Source of the DNA: Bin87 sp034423115
GTDB lineage: Bacteria > Chloroflexota > Dehalococcoidia > Lucifugimonadales > UBA3495
Direction: 5' to 3'
DNA: 64,000 nt
Assembly (NCBI GenBank): GCA_034423115.1
Contig: DAOUJD010000066.1
Span: 1 to 64,000 of the forward strand
A program made the position numbers and the translations under genes. Positions 24,839-33,230 of the stretch are shown in pieces; positions within the stretch are counted from its first letter, which is position 1; each line of letters begins with the position of its first letter. A model generated the notes under the pieces. That model ran no database searches, had not been told where the DNA came from, and was given only the letters and a program-made list of their open reading frames with translations.

Positions 24839-26236
24839 TTACCTACGGTTGCCGTGTCGGTAATCGGGCGCCTCGATCGGCCATTCCGTTACCACCAGCG
24901 GATCTTGTAATCGCGATGCGATGCGAGGACGGGTGGCGGCGATTGATTCTATCTGATGGGATGTCGTGATGATCGTCGGCAGGCGTTCTTCATACCGGTA
25001 ACCGACGATCTGGAACAGTTTGTCTTCTGCGAATGGTGTGCTGCGCTCGGCTCCCATGTCATCGAGCACCAGCACGTCCACGTTTCGGATTCGGCCCAAA
25101 AGGTCGTCGTGCGTTACGGGACTGTCGGGAGCGAAGGTAGATCTCAGGTAATCCAACAAATCGGCCACCGTGGCAAAGAATACGTCATCGCCCTGGTTTT
25201 CCCGCACGGCAGCAGCGGCGACTGCCAGGTGTGTTTTACCCACGCCGTACGGACCATACAAGCTCAGCCATCCGCCAGGTTCCTGGGCCCAACGCTGCAC
25301 GTACGATTTCGCAGACTGCAAACTCCTTTTCTCGTGCGGCGCCAAACCACCGTTTCCTTCGGGGTTGAACGCGTCAAACGTCATGCGTTGCCTCATGTTA
25401 GGCGGTATGGCTCCGACGGTTCGGCCTGATGTCCCGCTCACCCTGCCCAGTCGTAAGATCCGGCCGAATCCATCTGCTGATTCCAGCCGCGTTCGTAGAA
25501 AGTCGTCCAGGTGGTTAGGGTCGCCGCGCAGCGTGATTACAGTTGGGAACCGCTGTGCGTGGCGCCAGGCCAAGAGTTGAAACAGTCGCTCTTGCCCCCA
25601 TGGACTCGACGGACGTGCGGGTAAGTCGTCTAACGCCAGGAGTTCGGCCTGGCGTACCTGCTCAAACAAGTCGACGAAATCCAATTCGGAGTCGTCTTCA
25701 AAACCCCCGCGCAGATAATCCAGCAAGTCGTTGGACGTGATAAACAACGCTGCTTTACCGTCCTCGATGCGCCGGTTCACGATCGCCGCCGCAAGGTGCG
25801 TTTTACCACTGCCGCTGGGCCCTACAAACGTGATCCACCCTTCGGGATTTTCAGCATATTTGACAGAGGCGCGTAACGCGTCCTTATAAGGGGCCCGGTT
25901 GGAAACATCACTGTTCGGCCCGTCTGGGTAAGCGTTGTCAAATGTGGCTTGCCGCAGTGCACCGAGGTTGCTGTATCTCTCGAGCGCTCCAATCCGTTTC
26001 GCTCGATCCGAATCCGATTCCTGGCACCGACATGGCGAGACATTTCCGAAGTCAGGATGTTCCACGGGCGCCGGAGAAGCCAACCATCCCGTTCCACCGC
26101 ATATATCGCACGCCTTAGCCGGCGTTTCCGTCGGCAAGCTCGTCGGATTCCCAGGGTAACCGTCCGTATCTTCGTCGGTAACTCTCCAGGTACCCCGTGC
26201 GGCTATCCGTCGTAGGATCGTGCCCAGGCTCTCCAT
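24839..26236 (-). CDS. DnaC/DnaI-like helicase loader with two AAA+ domains
   Basis: About 465 residues. A short helical N-terminus (MESLGTILRRIAARG) is followed by a zinc-binding module with CDICGG and CRC (four Cys). Then come two consecutive AAA+ ATPase domains of the DnaC/IstB type. Walker A motifs are GPSGSGKTHL (about residues 139-148) and GPYGVGKTHL (about 328-337), with Walker B LLALDD and LVLDD. Both contain the NDLLDYLR or ADLLDYLR segment, so the second probably arose by internal duplication. Such proteins load DnaB helicase on DNA, and normal family members have only one AAA+ domain. It overlaps the dnaD-like gene by about 120 bp in another frame. The ATG at 26236 was preferred to that at 26242. 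Confidence 0.85.
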   Translation of the reverse strand: MESLGTILRRIAARGTWRVTDEDTDGYPGNPTSLPTETPAKACDICGGTGWLASPAPVEHPDFGNVSPCRCQESDSDRAKRIGALERYSNLGALRQATFDNAYPDGPNSDVSNRAPYKDALRASVKYAENPEGWITFVGPSGSGKTHLAAAIVNRRIEDGKAALFITSNDLLDYLRGGFEDDSELDFVDLFEQVRQAELLALDDLPARPSSPWGQERLFQLLAWRHAQRFPTVITLRGDPNHLDDFLRTRLESADGFGRILRLGRVSGTSGRTVGAIPPNMRQRMTFDAFNPEGNGGLAPHEKRSLQSAKSYVQRWAQEPGGWLSLYGPYGVGKTHLAVAAAAVRENQGDDVFFATVADLLDYLRSTFAPDSPVTHDDLLGRIRNVDVLVLDDMGAERSTPFAEDKLFQIVGYRYEERLPTIITTSHQIESIAATRPRIASRLQDPLVVTEWPIEAPDYRHGNRR

Positions 26237-26942
26237 AGTCATGGGATTGGTCTATGCGTGGTCCTGTCGTTCGTACGGTAACTGCCGGTTTGCCTTCTTG
26301 CAACCACCGTCGCAGGATAGCATGAACGTAACCCCAGCTTCGCACATTTTGCTCTGCGGAAATGGAAAATGCCTCATGGATCCAACTCGCTGGATACTCT
26401 TCTTCTGCCGCTCGCAACTGCTCAGCCATGCGGTGCCCAAACGTCCCGATATGCTGTTCATAAAGGGCGAAGATGTTAGCGCGCGATTCCGGTTTAGGTG
26501 CTTCCCGAGCGGACTCGGTGGGCTGCTCTGGCCTTGCCGTGGTGCCGGCAATGGCCGAGGGTTCCAACGCGGTCAATCCGTTGTTGGTCAGGTATTCGGC
26601 GATACGTTCGTCATTGACCCAGATCCTGGTATCGCCGCCCACCTTGGCCGCCATCAACGTCCCTCTCCACACCGATCCGGCCAATGCCCTCCGTATGGAG
26701 TCGTCGTCGCCCAGTTCGGCCGCTTTTCTCAGCGTGCCGTCGTCCAGCAGATCATCTAGTGGCACCGACGGCGGGGCGCCTTGTCGGCCGGTTCCCGAAC
26801 CTGACAACGCCACAACCCGAAGGGCAACTTTCAGTTCGGCTGGATCGTCGATCTCTGCCAGCCAACCTTCCAGTGCAACAGCCGGGACCGGTATCCGTTG
26901 GGCGTCTCGCGGGATGTCTCGCTGGCGCCCTGGCCCTGCCAT
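26115..26942 (-). CDS. DnaD-domain primosome protein
   Basis: A 275-residue protein. Residues 1-120 look like a winged-helix DnaD N-terminal region (DPAELKVALRVVALSG, then DDDSIRRALAGSVWRGTL). A low-complexity linker follows, then the C-terminal DnaD/DnaB_2 domain from about 155: ANIFALYEQHIGTFGHRMAEQLRAAEEEYPASWIHEAFSISAEQNVRSWGYVHAILRRW. The YxxxI-like pattern and the conserved Trp-Tyr near the end fit the family. In Firmicutes, DnaD bridges DnaA or PriA to helicase loading. It lies directly between dnaB (0 bp) and the helicase loader, which supports a primosome role. Confidence 0.85.
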   Translation of the reverse strand: MAGPGRQRDIPRDAQRIPVPAVALEGWLAEIDDPAELKVALRVVALSGSGTGRQGAPPSVPLDDLLDDGTLRKAAELGDDDSIRRALAGSVWRGTLMAAKVGGDTRIWVNDERIAEYLTNNGLTALEPSAIAGTTARPEQPTESAREAPKPESRANIFALYEQHIGTFGHRMAEQLRAAEEEYPASWIHEAFSISAEQNVRSWGYVHAILRRWLQEGKPAVTVRTTGPRIDQSHDYGEPGHDPTTDSRTGYLESYRRRYGRLPWESDELADGNAG

Positions 26943-28328
26943 CTACGCCACCGATTCTTCGTAGCGCATCAACTCGTCGAAACGCATCAGAGTGTCGCGG
27001 AAATACAGGTGTAGGCTGCCGGTTGGTCCATGCCGGTGTTTGGCTACGATCAATTCCGCGATGTTACGGGGAAACGGTCTACCCGGAGCGTGCTGCTCCC
27101 ACTCGTCTTCCGTGAAGTTGCGGTCCTCCCGGTAGATGAACATCACCACGTCCGCGTCCTGCTCGATGCTGCCGCTGTCCCGCAGGTCGGATAGTTGCGG
27201 TCGATGGCCCGGACGGTTCTCTACCACTCTGCTCAATTGTGAGCACGTGAAAACCGGCACCTCCAAGTCCCGCGCTATCGCTTTCAACGACCGAGAGATC
27301 TCGCTGATTTCCTGTACCCGGTTTTCTCCGTAACCGCGCCGGCTGCCTTGCCCTTGCACCAGTTGCAGGTAATCGACCACAAGGAAATCCAGCCCGCGTT
27401 CCATCTTGAGACGTTGCGCTTTGCTCCGCATTTCCATGGTCGTCTGGAACGGCGTGTCATCGATATATATCGGCAGTCCGGAGAGCACACCCACCGCGTT
27501 TGCGATCACGCTTTCTTCCTGTTCGGACAGCAATCCCAATCGTAGCCGGTGAGAATCCACTCCCGATTCCGCAACCAGGATGCGCATCGCCACTTGCTCA
27601 CGGCTCATCTCCAGGCTGAAGATGCCGCACACGTGCCCGTTCTTGGCCGCGTTCACGCATATGTTGAGCGCCAGGCTGCTTTTGCCCAAACCGGGCCTCG
27701 CGCCGACGATCAGCAAATCCGACCGTTGCATCCCGCCCAGCAGGCTGTCCAAGTCCGCATACCCACTTTGCAATGGCGGCATGTCGGTCAAGGAAACGTC
27801 GCCGATGTCGCCTTGCAAATAGACGTCCAACACGGAACCCAGCGGCACGAAACCACGTTCGGTGTTCGCGGGCTGCACGCTGAAGAGCACGTCCACCGCT
27901 TGGCGCATCGTGTCCTCGGCGTCGGACGAATCCTCGAATCCAATCTCAGCGATTCGATTCCCGGCAGCGATGATGCGCCGCTTTGCCGCCGTATCGGCAA
28001 CAATGCCGGCGTAGTACTCCACGTTCACCGACGTGGGAGTGTCGGCAATCAGTTGACCCAGGTAAGGCAAACCGCCCACCTCGTCCAGGCGGTCCCGCTG
28101 CTGCAGTTCGCGAGCCACCGTGATCTGGTCCACAGCGTCGCCGCGCTGGGACACGGTAGCGCACGCCTCGAAGCAGAATTGGTTACGGGCCCGGTGAAAA
28201 TCCTCGGCCTTGATGATCGGCAGAACTCGGTGCAGAGCCTCGCCGTCGATCAGCAGCCCGCCCAGGACGGCTGCCTCCGCGTCGTGGTCGTAGGGCAGAT
28301 GTCGCTCTGTGTACTGCGCGACAACCAC
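26943..28328 (-). CDS. dnaB: Replicative DNA helicase DnaB
   Basis: A 461-residue hexameric replication-fork helicase. The N-terminal primase-interaction domain starts LPYDHDAEAAVLGGLL. The RecA-like domain has Walker A IVGARPGLGKSSLA at about residues 207-220, FSLEMSREQVAMRIL (H1a/H2 region), Walker B LDFLVVDYLQLV, and SQLSRVVENR. No intein is present. It starts at a GTG 6 bp after rplI, and its stop abuts the ATG of the dnaD-like gene, so rplI-dnaB-dnaD-dnaC is one operon. An rplI-dnaB arrangement is common in bacteria. Confidence 0.96.
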   Translation of the reverse strand: MVVAQYTERHLPYDHDAEAAVLGGLLIDGEALHRVLPIIKAEDFHRARNQFCFEACATVSQRGDAVDQITVARELQQRDRLDEVGGLPYLGQLIADTPTSVNVEYYAGIVADTAAKRRIIAAGNRIAEIGFEDSSDAEDTMRQAVDVLFSVQPANTERGFVPLGSVLDVYLQGDIGDVSLTDMPPLQSGYADLDSLLGGMQRSDLLIVGARPGLGKSSLALNICVNAAKNGHVCGIFSLEMSREQVAMRILVAESGVDSHRLRLGLLSEQEESVIANAVGVLSGLPIYIDDTPFQTTMEMRSKAQRLKMERGLDFLVVDYLQLVQGQGSRRGYGENRVQEISEISRSLKAIARDLEVPVFTCSQLSRVVENRPGHRPQLSDLRDSGSIEQDADVVMFIYREDRNFTEDEWEQHAPGRPFPRNIAELIVAKHRHGPTGSLHLYFRDTLMRFDELMRYEESVA

Positions 28329-28334
28329 GCGACT

Positions 28335-28784
28335 TTATTCCTCTATGGCGGCGACGACGTTGACCGTGGCCCGGATTTCGCTGGAAAGGTTGAGGACCAC
28401 CTCGTACTCGCCCGGCTCGCGTATAGGCTCCACGGAGTTCGTGATTCGTCGGTCGATCGTGCGCTCCAGCATCTCACCCAGCGCGTCCGCGATTCGAGCC
28501 CCGCTGATGGGGCCATAGTAGCGGCCCGTGGGGGTGACACGTCCGGGGATAGTGACGGTGAGGTTGTCCAGGGCTTCGGCCAACTCTTCAACCACTTGTG
28601 TTTCCCGCGCCCGTTCCGCATCGCCGGCCGACTTCACCTTGTCCAGTCGTTTGAGCGTTTCGCTCGTGGCGATTTCCGCCAATCCCTTGGGCAGCAGGTA
28701 GTTTCTAGCGTATCCCCGGGAAACCCGCCTGACCTCTCCGGCCCGCGCCTTGTCGGGAACATCGCGCAAAAATAGCATCATCAT
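28335..28784 (-). CDS. rplI: 50S ribosomal protein bL9
   Basis: A 149-residue ribosomal protein with the two-domain L9 layout. The N-terminal rRNA-binding domain (about 1-50) includes LFLRDVPDKARAGEVRRVSRGYARNYLLPKGLA. A connecting helix of about 25 residues and a C-terminal domain ending ATVNVVAAIEE follow. The length is typical. A GGAG ribosome-binding site precedes the ATG run at 28784. It is first in the operon with dnaB. Confidence 0.96.
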   Translation of the reverse strand: MMMLFLRDVPDKARAGEVRRVSRGYARNYLLPKGLAEIATSETLKRLDKVKSAGDAERARETQVVEELAEALDNLTVTIPGRVTPTGRYYGPISGARIADALGEMLERTIDRRITNSVEPIREPGEYEVVLNLSSEIRATVNVVAAIEE

Positions 28785-28880
28785 GTTGGTGGGTTACTCC
28801 ATGCTCTCGCCGACGTTCAGAGTCACGGGCGGGAGGCGATTTTCTTTGACGATCCGGGTTCAGTGGGAAGCCCGAACTCG

Positions 28881-28909
28881 ATTATAGACTACCGGGTATT
28901 GGTGGTGAA
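28881..28909 (-). promoter_or_regulatory. Promoter of the rplI-dnaB operon
   Basis: On the minus strand TTCACC (28909-28904), a 17-nt spacer and a perfect TATAAT (28886-28881) lie about 100 bp upstream of rplI. The region 28785-28944 holds no other feature. Confidence 0.65.
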
Positions 28910-28944
28910 ATCGCCGCATGTCAGGCGGCCGGGAGTTTCCGAGG

Positions 28945-29874
28945 TTAAACCATGAATACGGGGGAGTCGTCCCGGTTGATCCTGGTTTCGTTGGCGATGC
29001 CATCGCGGATGTGTCGGGGCAACGTGAACATCGCCGCGTGAGTCTCCCCGTCGTAGTGTCGGAGGTCTTTGGAGATTCGACTGGACGCCCGATGATCGAT
29101 TTCGTCGGGCATCAAATGGGGTAGCGGCGAATCGGAACCGATTCCGAAACCCCAGAGGGTGATGAAAGAAGGTACGTGTGCGTGATACGACAGCGAGTGC
29201 TCGAACAAACTGCCCAGCGTGTTCAAGATCGTGGTGAAGCACTCGTGGAGGCTGAGGTAACCCGCGGGTCCTGACTGTGTGACCAGGATTCCACCTGGTT
29301 TCAATCGGGCCCGGGCGATGTTGTAGTACTCCTCGGTGTAGAGAAGGTACGCCGGGCCGCCCTCCAGGGGGTCCACCAGGTCCATGATCATCACGTCGTA
29401 TTGTCTGCTGTCGGTCTCCAGGAACTTGCGCGCGTCGTCGTGAATAAGCGTGGTGCGGGCGTCTTCGAACGCTCCCTGGTGATGTTGCGGCAGGTGTTCG
29501 CGGCACAACTGCACGACTCGCTCGTCCAGGTCAACCATGACCACGCTGTCCACCGTGTTGTGGGCCAGGGTCTCCCGCAGGGTTCCGCCCTCCCCGCCGC
29601 CTCCGATAAACACCGTTCGCGGGTTGGGATGCATCAACATGGCCGGGTGTACCAACGATTCATGGTATATGTGCTCGTCCCGCTCCGTGGACTGGGTTTT
29701 GCCGTCCAGCAGCAGGCTGCGTCCGTACACCTCCGAATGCACCACTTCGACCCGCTGATAGCCGGTGTGGCCGGAATACAGGACATCGTCGACCTTGAGC
29801 ATAATCGCCAGGTCGGGCATTACGGTTTCGATCACCCACTTGCCGGTGATCTCTTCCATGGGATAATTGGCCAC
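28945..29874 (-). CDS. speE: Polyamine aminopropyltransferase, thermospermine-synthase (ACL5)-like
   Basis: A 309-residue Rossmann methyltransferase-fold enzyme that moves the aminopropyl group of decarboxylated S-adenosylmethionine to an amine acceptor. The signature regions are LLLDGKTQSTERDEHIYHESLVHP, the GGGEGGTLRE nucleoside loop and MIMDLVDPLEGGPAYLLYTEEYY. The stretch from DLVDPLEGGP through VTQSGPAG and SYHAHVPSF to GSDSPL is much closer to what I know of plant ACL5 thermospermine synthases and their bacterial relatives than to E. coli SpeE, so the product may not be spermidine. The GTG at 29874 is used, and an ATG five codons in is an alternative. It is downstream of speD on the same strand. 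Confidence 0.9.
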   Translation of the reverse strand: MANYPMEEITGKWVIETVMPDLAIMLKVDDVLYSGHTGYQRVEVVHSEVYGRSLLLDGKTQSTERDEHIYHESLVHPAMLMHPNPRTVFIGGGGEGGTLRETLAHNTVDSVVMVDLDERVVQLCREHLPQHHQGAFEDARTTLIHDDARKFLETDSRQYDVMIMDLVDPLEGGPAYLLYTEEYYNIARARLKPGGILVTQSGPAGYLSLHECFTTILNTLGSLFEHSLSYHAHVPSFITLWGFGIGSDSPLPHLMPDEIDHRASSRISKDLRHYDGETHAAMFTLPRHIRDGIANETRINRDDSPVFMV

Positions 29875-29940
29875 GATAAGACCTTATGGAAAATGCGAAG
29901 AACCAGTTAGCGTTCGGCTGACTGGTGACGGATTCGGCAA

Positions 29941-30330
29941 TCAGCCAGTCAGTTGAGCCGGTTGCAGTTCGACGACTCGGGCGCCGTTAAGACCCCTGCG
30001 GATCTGTGTAACCTGGGGATCCGTGCACCGCAGCGCCGCGATGATGGAATCCGTCGCGTGATCCGGCATGTCCTGGTCGCCACAGGTGAATATGTCCGCC
30101 GCCGCGTACCCCAGTTCGGGCCAGGTGTGGATGGATATGTGGGATTCGGCGATGGACAAGACGCCAGTTACGCCCTGCGGCGCGAACTGGTGAAAAGTTT
30201 CCCCAACTACGTGCGCGCCCACCTGTTGGGCGGCGTTTAGCAATTCCTGGCGAATATATTGCAGATCATTCAAAAGTTGGGGGTCGCAATCTCTGAGTTC
30301 CAACAGCACGTGCGTACCTAGTACATTCAA
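29941..30330 (-). CDS. speD: S-adenosylmethionine decarboxylase proenzyme
   Basis: A 129-residue pyruvoyl-dependent enzyme of the short bacterial class that supplies the aminopropyl donor to the neighbouring synthase. The autocleavage site is in AESHISIHTWPELGYAA, the Ser being converted to the pyruvoyl group. Further marks are GTHVLLEL at the N-terminus and AAADIFTCGDQ. A GGAGGAAAGG ribosome-binding site precedes it, and a predicted promoter is about 80 bp upstream. The gap to speE is 66 bp. Confidence 0.95.
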   Translation of the reverse strand: MNVLGTHVLLELRDCDPQLLNDLQYIRQELLNAAQQVGAHVVGETFHQFAPQGVTGVLSIAESHISIHTWPELGYAAADIFTCGDQDMPDHATDSIIAALRCTDPQVTQIRRGLNGARVVELQPAQLTG

Positions 30331-30407
30331 TCACCCTTTCCTCCGTGTAGATTCGCCATCCCGCCGGCAACACGAAGAGCCCTGCACGAACAAAATAGCA
30401 GGCAACG

Positions 30408-30436
30408 ATTGTACTCAAACTGCCCACGCTATTCAA
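30408..30436 (-). promoter_or_regulatory. Promoter of speD-speE
   Basis: On the minus strand TTGAAT (30436-30431), a 17-nt spacer and TACAAT (30413-30408) precede speD by about 80 bp. Confidence 0.6.
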
Positions 30437-30710
30437 GCACGGATGCCGCTCACGCGTACCCAATTAGTCATCGTGAGTAGCGCAACCTGATCCCTGACTG
30501 ATCCCGCAATCCCGTTGATATAACGCAGTCTCCAGCGACCACGGCCCCGCCGTCCCCCACACCGCTGGCGGGGTAGCAATGACAGTTGACGGACAGTGGG
30601 CACGCATGAGGAACCGCCGGTGTCAACAGGGCGTGACGAATTTTCCCAATGGGGATTGCCGCCGGTGGGCAGGCGGGTGGATGGGAAACAGCGGCGCAGC
30701 GACGAGGGGG

Positions 30711-31176
30711 CGAAAACCGAACATAAATCCGATTCTCGATAGGGTGGATTTGGGGGCTCAACCGGCGATTTTGAGGGCTCAACAACCATTTGGGAAGGTG
30801 TCGAACATTGTGCCTGCCGCGGTCCGGCGGCCGGCGCGACGGCGTCTAATCCGATCAGCGACGATGCCCCGGCCACGTCGTCAGCGGTTATTTCGGTCCG
30901 GAGATCGGGCGCGAAAATCTTGGCTGGGACAGGGAAAGCGGGACGAAAACTGAACAAAGAACCGATTCTCGATGGGGTGTTTTTGGCGGCTCAACGGGCG
31001 TCTTGGAGGGCTCAACGACCCTTTGGGAAGGTGTCGAACAGCGAGTCGGCGGCAGTCCGGCAGTTGGCGCGACTGCGTCTAATCCAATCAACCGCGATGT
31101 GCCGGCCACGTCGTCAGCGGCTATTTTGGTCCTGTGATCGGGCGCGAGAATCTTGGTTCGGACGGCGAAAACGAGC
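30711..31176. repeat. Tandem duplication of a 233-bp unit
   Basis: Units 30711-30943 and 30944-31176 align along their length at very roughly 80% identity. Shared blocks include CGATTCTCGAT(A/G)GGGTG, TTTGGGAAGGTGTCGAACA, GGCCACGTCGTCAGCGG and ATCGGGCGCGA. The frames they leave open on the minus strand are parallel but lack start signals. This lies in the 1.8-kb stretch 30331-32140 that has no intact gene. The part between 30440 and 30710 shows nothing recognisable. Confidence 0.75.
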
Positions 31177-31195
31177 CAAGGAACCATCTTTGAAA

Positions 31196-31525
31196 TCAAG
31201 ACACGACGGTATCGGGTTTCGAGTGGAGTCCGCTTTTGACCATACCATCGAGGACGACCAGGAGCGCCCGCATGCACGTGGCAAGCGCCATTTTCCTGGC
31301 TTTGCCGTCGGTGAGCATCCGCTGGTGAAACACGCGGATCACTGGGTGGTATCTGCAGGGGACCAGTGAGTCTGTGAAGAGGACCATGCGCACTCGCGTT
31401 CGGCCGCCTCAGACGGACGGCATCGCCGCATAGTTCTCCTGTTCCGGTGGTTGGGAGCCACGCTGACCAGGGGCGCGAAGTTGCATGCGGTTCAGCGTGC
31501 CCAGATCGGCGCTCAGCATGGGGAA
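31196..31525 (-). pseudogene. IS110-family transposase remnant (C-terminal part)
   Basis: Conceptual translation on the minus strand gives DLGTLNRMQL, then SVAPNHRN in a shifted frame. It continues V-stop-GGRTRVRMVLFTDSLV, YHPVIRVFHQRML and MALATCMRALLVVLDGMV. This matches the C-terminal IS110 pattern (elsewhere WGGR, NPVIRAFYQRL, LTACMRKLLTILNAM). The Trp of WGGR has become TGA and at least one frameshift is present. Residues before the Cys-terminal domain are missing. Confidence 0.65.
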
Positions 31526-31548
31526 CGCAAGTCGGACCGGCTCACCCA

Positions 31549-31662
31549 CTGCCACGCTCGCCGCAGCGCCGCGGCGACGGTGCGTTAAACCTGGGGCAGG
31601 ATCGCGCCCAACAGCAAGAGTTGGGCCTTCTGCCAGGTCGGGTTGGTGAACAACGTTGCGAA
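31549..31662 (-). pseudogene. DDE transposase N-terminal fragment (IS701/DDE_5-like)
   Basis: The minus-strand translation ATLFTNPTWQKAQLLLLGAIL, then a stop and RTVAAALR, resembles the start of IS701-type transposases (LFSxPxWxHAQVLLVGAILAPGxRTVxAALR). The in-frame TAA and the truncation mark it as dead. The hit is short, so the assignment is tentative. Confidence 0.45.
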
Positions 31663-31760
31663 GGGAGCGAGTGTCGGTACAATAGCGTCGCGCGGGATCA
31701 GTATGGCTGGACCTTTAGTGCGATTTGGGTCCAGGGCAATCGCAATTGGAATTTAGACGC

Positions 31761-31926
31761 CCGTCACTCCGGCGCAAGTCGAAGATGTCCGCCATAGGCG
31801 GATGCCGGAGTCCAGAGGCTGCCGAATGAAGCGGGCGACCGCGAAACTGCCGATTTCAGGCGCTGGATACCAGCATCCGTCTATGGCGGATCCGCCATGA
31901 GCGGACGACTTTCGCCGGTATGACGG
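31761..31926. repeat. Fold-back palindromic element, about 166 bp
   Basis: The left arm CCGTCACTCCGGCGCAAGTCG is mirrored by the right arm CGACTTTCGCCGGTATGACGG. An inner pair (TCCGCCATAGGCGGATGCCGG against CATCCGTCTATGGCGGA) continues the symmetry, so most of the segment can fold into one long imperfect hairpin. It is non-coding and probably a small mobile or REP-type element. Confidence 0.7.
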
Positions 31927-32140
31927 TGGCCGGGAGAGGCTTATCCAGGGGCCGACGATTGAAACGCGATTGCCTTGTTGCTCTGGGCCACAATTTGAAC
32001 GCGCAAATGGCTCAGCGAATCTGAACAGTTGCCCTCGGCGCGCGGTTTTGTGCCCTTTCGGTTGGGTTGTTAGAATGATGTTCGCGACACTCGCCTGGTG
32101 TCCGGTTTGTTCCGCACTGGCGTGATCACCATTTGCTTTC

Positions 32141-33172
32141 ATGCCCACCTACCCTCACATTGAGCGCTACCATGCTGACCTGCAGCGGTTGGTGGAGTTT
32201 GGCGGCTCGGACAATGAGCAGAGCATCCGGCGGGCCTTTGCGGTGTGCGTGGATTCGTACTGCCGCGACCACCGGGACAAGCTGGCGCTGATCGACGAGC
32301 TGAGCGCGGGGCCGAACATCCCCGACGGCACGGTGAAGGACGCGCTGCGGATGGCCCGCGGCTACTGGGAGGCCAAGGACACCCACGACGACCTGGACGC
32401 CGAGATCCAGGCCAAGTTCAACCGCGGCTACCCCAGGGACAACATCGTTTTCGAGGACTCGGAGACGGCGGTGCTGTTCCAGAACGGCGCCCAGGCCATG
32501 CGGGTGGACATGACCCGCCCGGGCGAGTTGCACCGGCTGATACAGCGGTTCCTGGACTATGAACTGCCTGAGATCGAGGAGTTCCGGCAGGCGCGGCAGC
32601 AGTTCAAAACGGACCTGCCGGCGGTGCTGGAGAACCTGCGCGAGACGGTGGCGGAGGCCGAGGCCGGCAACCCGGAGTATCGGGTAGCCGCCGACGGGTT
32701 CCTGGAGCTATGCCGGCGGAGCATCAGTCCCGACGTTTCCGACGCTGACGTGCGCGAGATGCTGCTGCAGCACATTCTGACCGAGGACATCTTCCTGAGC
32801 ATCTTCTCCAACGTGCAGTTCCACCGGGAGAACAACGTGGCGCGGCAATTGGACGGCCTGGCGCAGACCTTCTTCACGGGCTCGGTGCGGCAGGAGGCCA
32901 TGGACCGGCTGCGGGTGTACTACGGCGCGATCGGCAGGGCGGCGCACGACATCGCCGACTACGCCGAGAAGCAGCAGTTCCTCAAGGCCATCTACGAGGA
33001 CTTCTACCAGGCTTACAACCCCGCCGCCGCCGACCGGCTGGGGGTGGTGTACACCCCCAACGAGGTGGTGGACTTCATCATCCGCGGCACGGACTGGCTG
33101 CTGCAGAAGCATTTCGGCAAATTTTGGGAGGCAGCCGTTAGAGCAGATACGATCGCACACAGACGGCGCTAA
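32141..33172 (+). pseudogene. Type ISP restriction-modification enzyme, N-terminal remnant
   Basis: The 343-codon frame matches the N-terminal nuclease and coupler part of type ISP (LlaGI/LlaBIII-like) single-chain restriction-modification enzymes. Visible regions are FENGAQAMRVD-like VLFQNGAQAMRVD, LQHILTEDIFLSIF, NVARQLDGLAQTFF and LGVVYTPNEVVDFIIRGTDWLLQKHFGK. The next motif should be the methylase DPATGTG loop, but after HFGK the frame runs into unrelated sequence and stops. Roughly 1000 residues (methyltransferase and helicase) are missing. The C-terminal end of the same type of enzyme lies at 34296-35035. The start at 32141 is intact, so a truncated protein could still be made. Confidence 0.8.
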
Positions 33173-33230
33173 AACGTGGTACGATTTGTGGCAGTTCTTG
33201 CGTAGGTCGAAATGTGGTTACTTGATTCGT

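Noticed and set aside
30433..31277. Two minus-strand frames with similar protein sequence
   Set aside because: The similarity comes from the 233-bp tandem repeat. The frames have no start signal and a composition unlike genes here.
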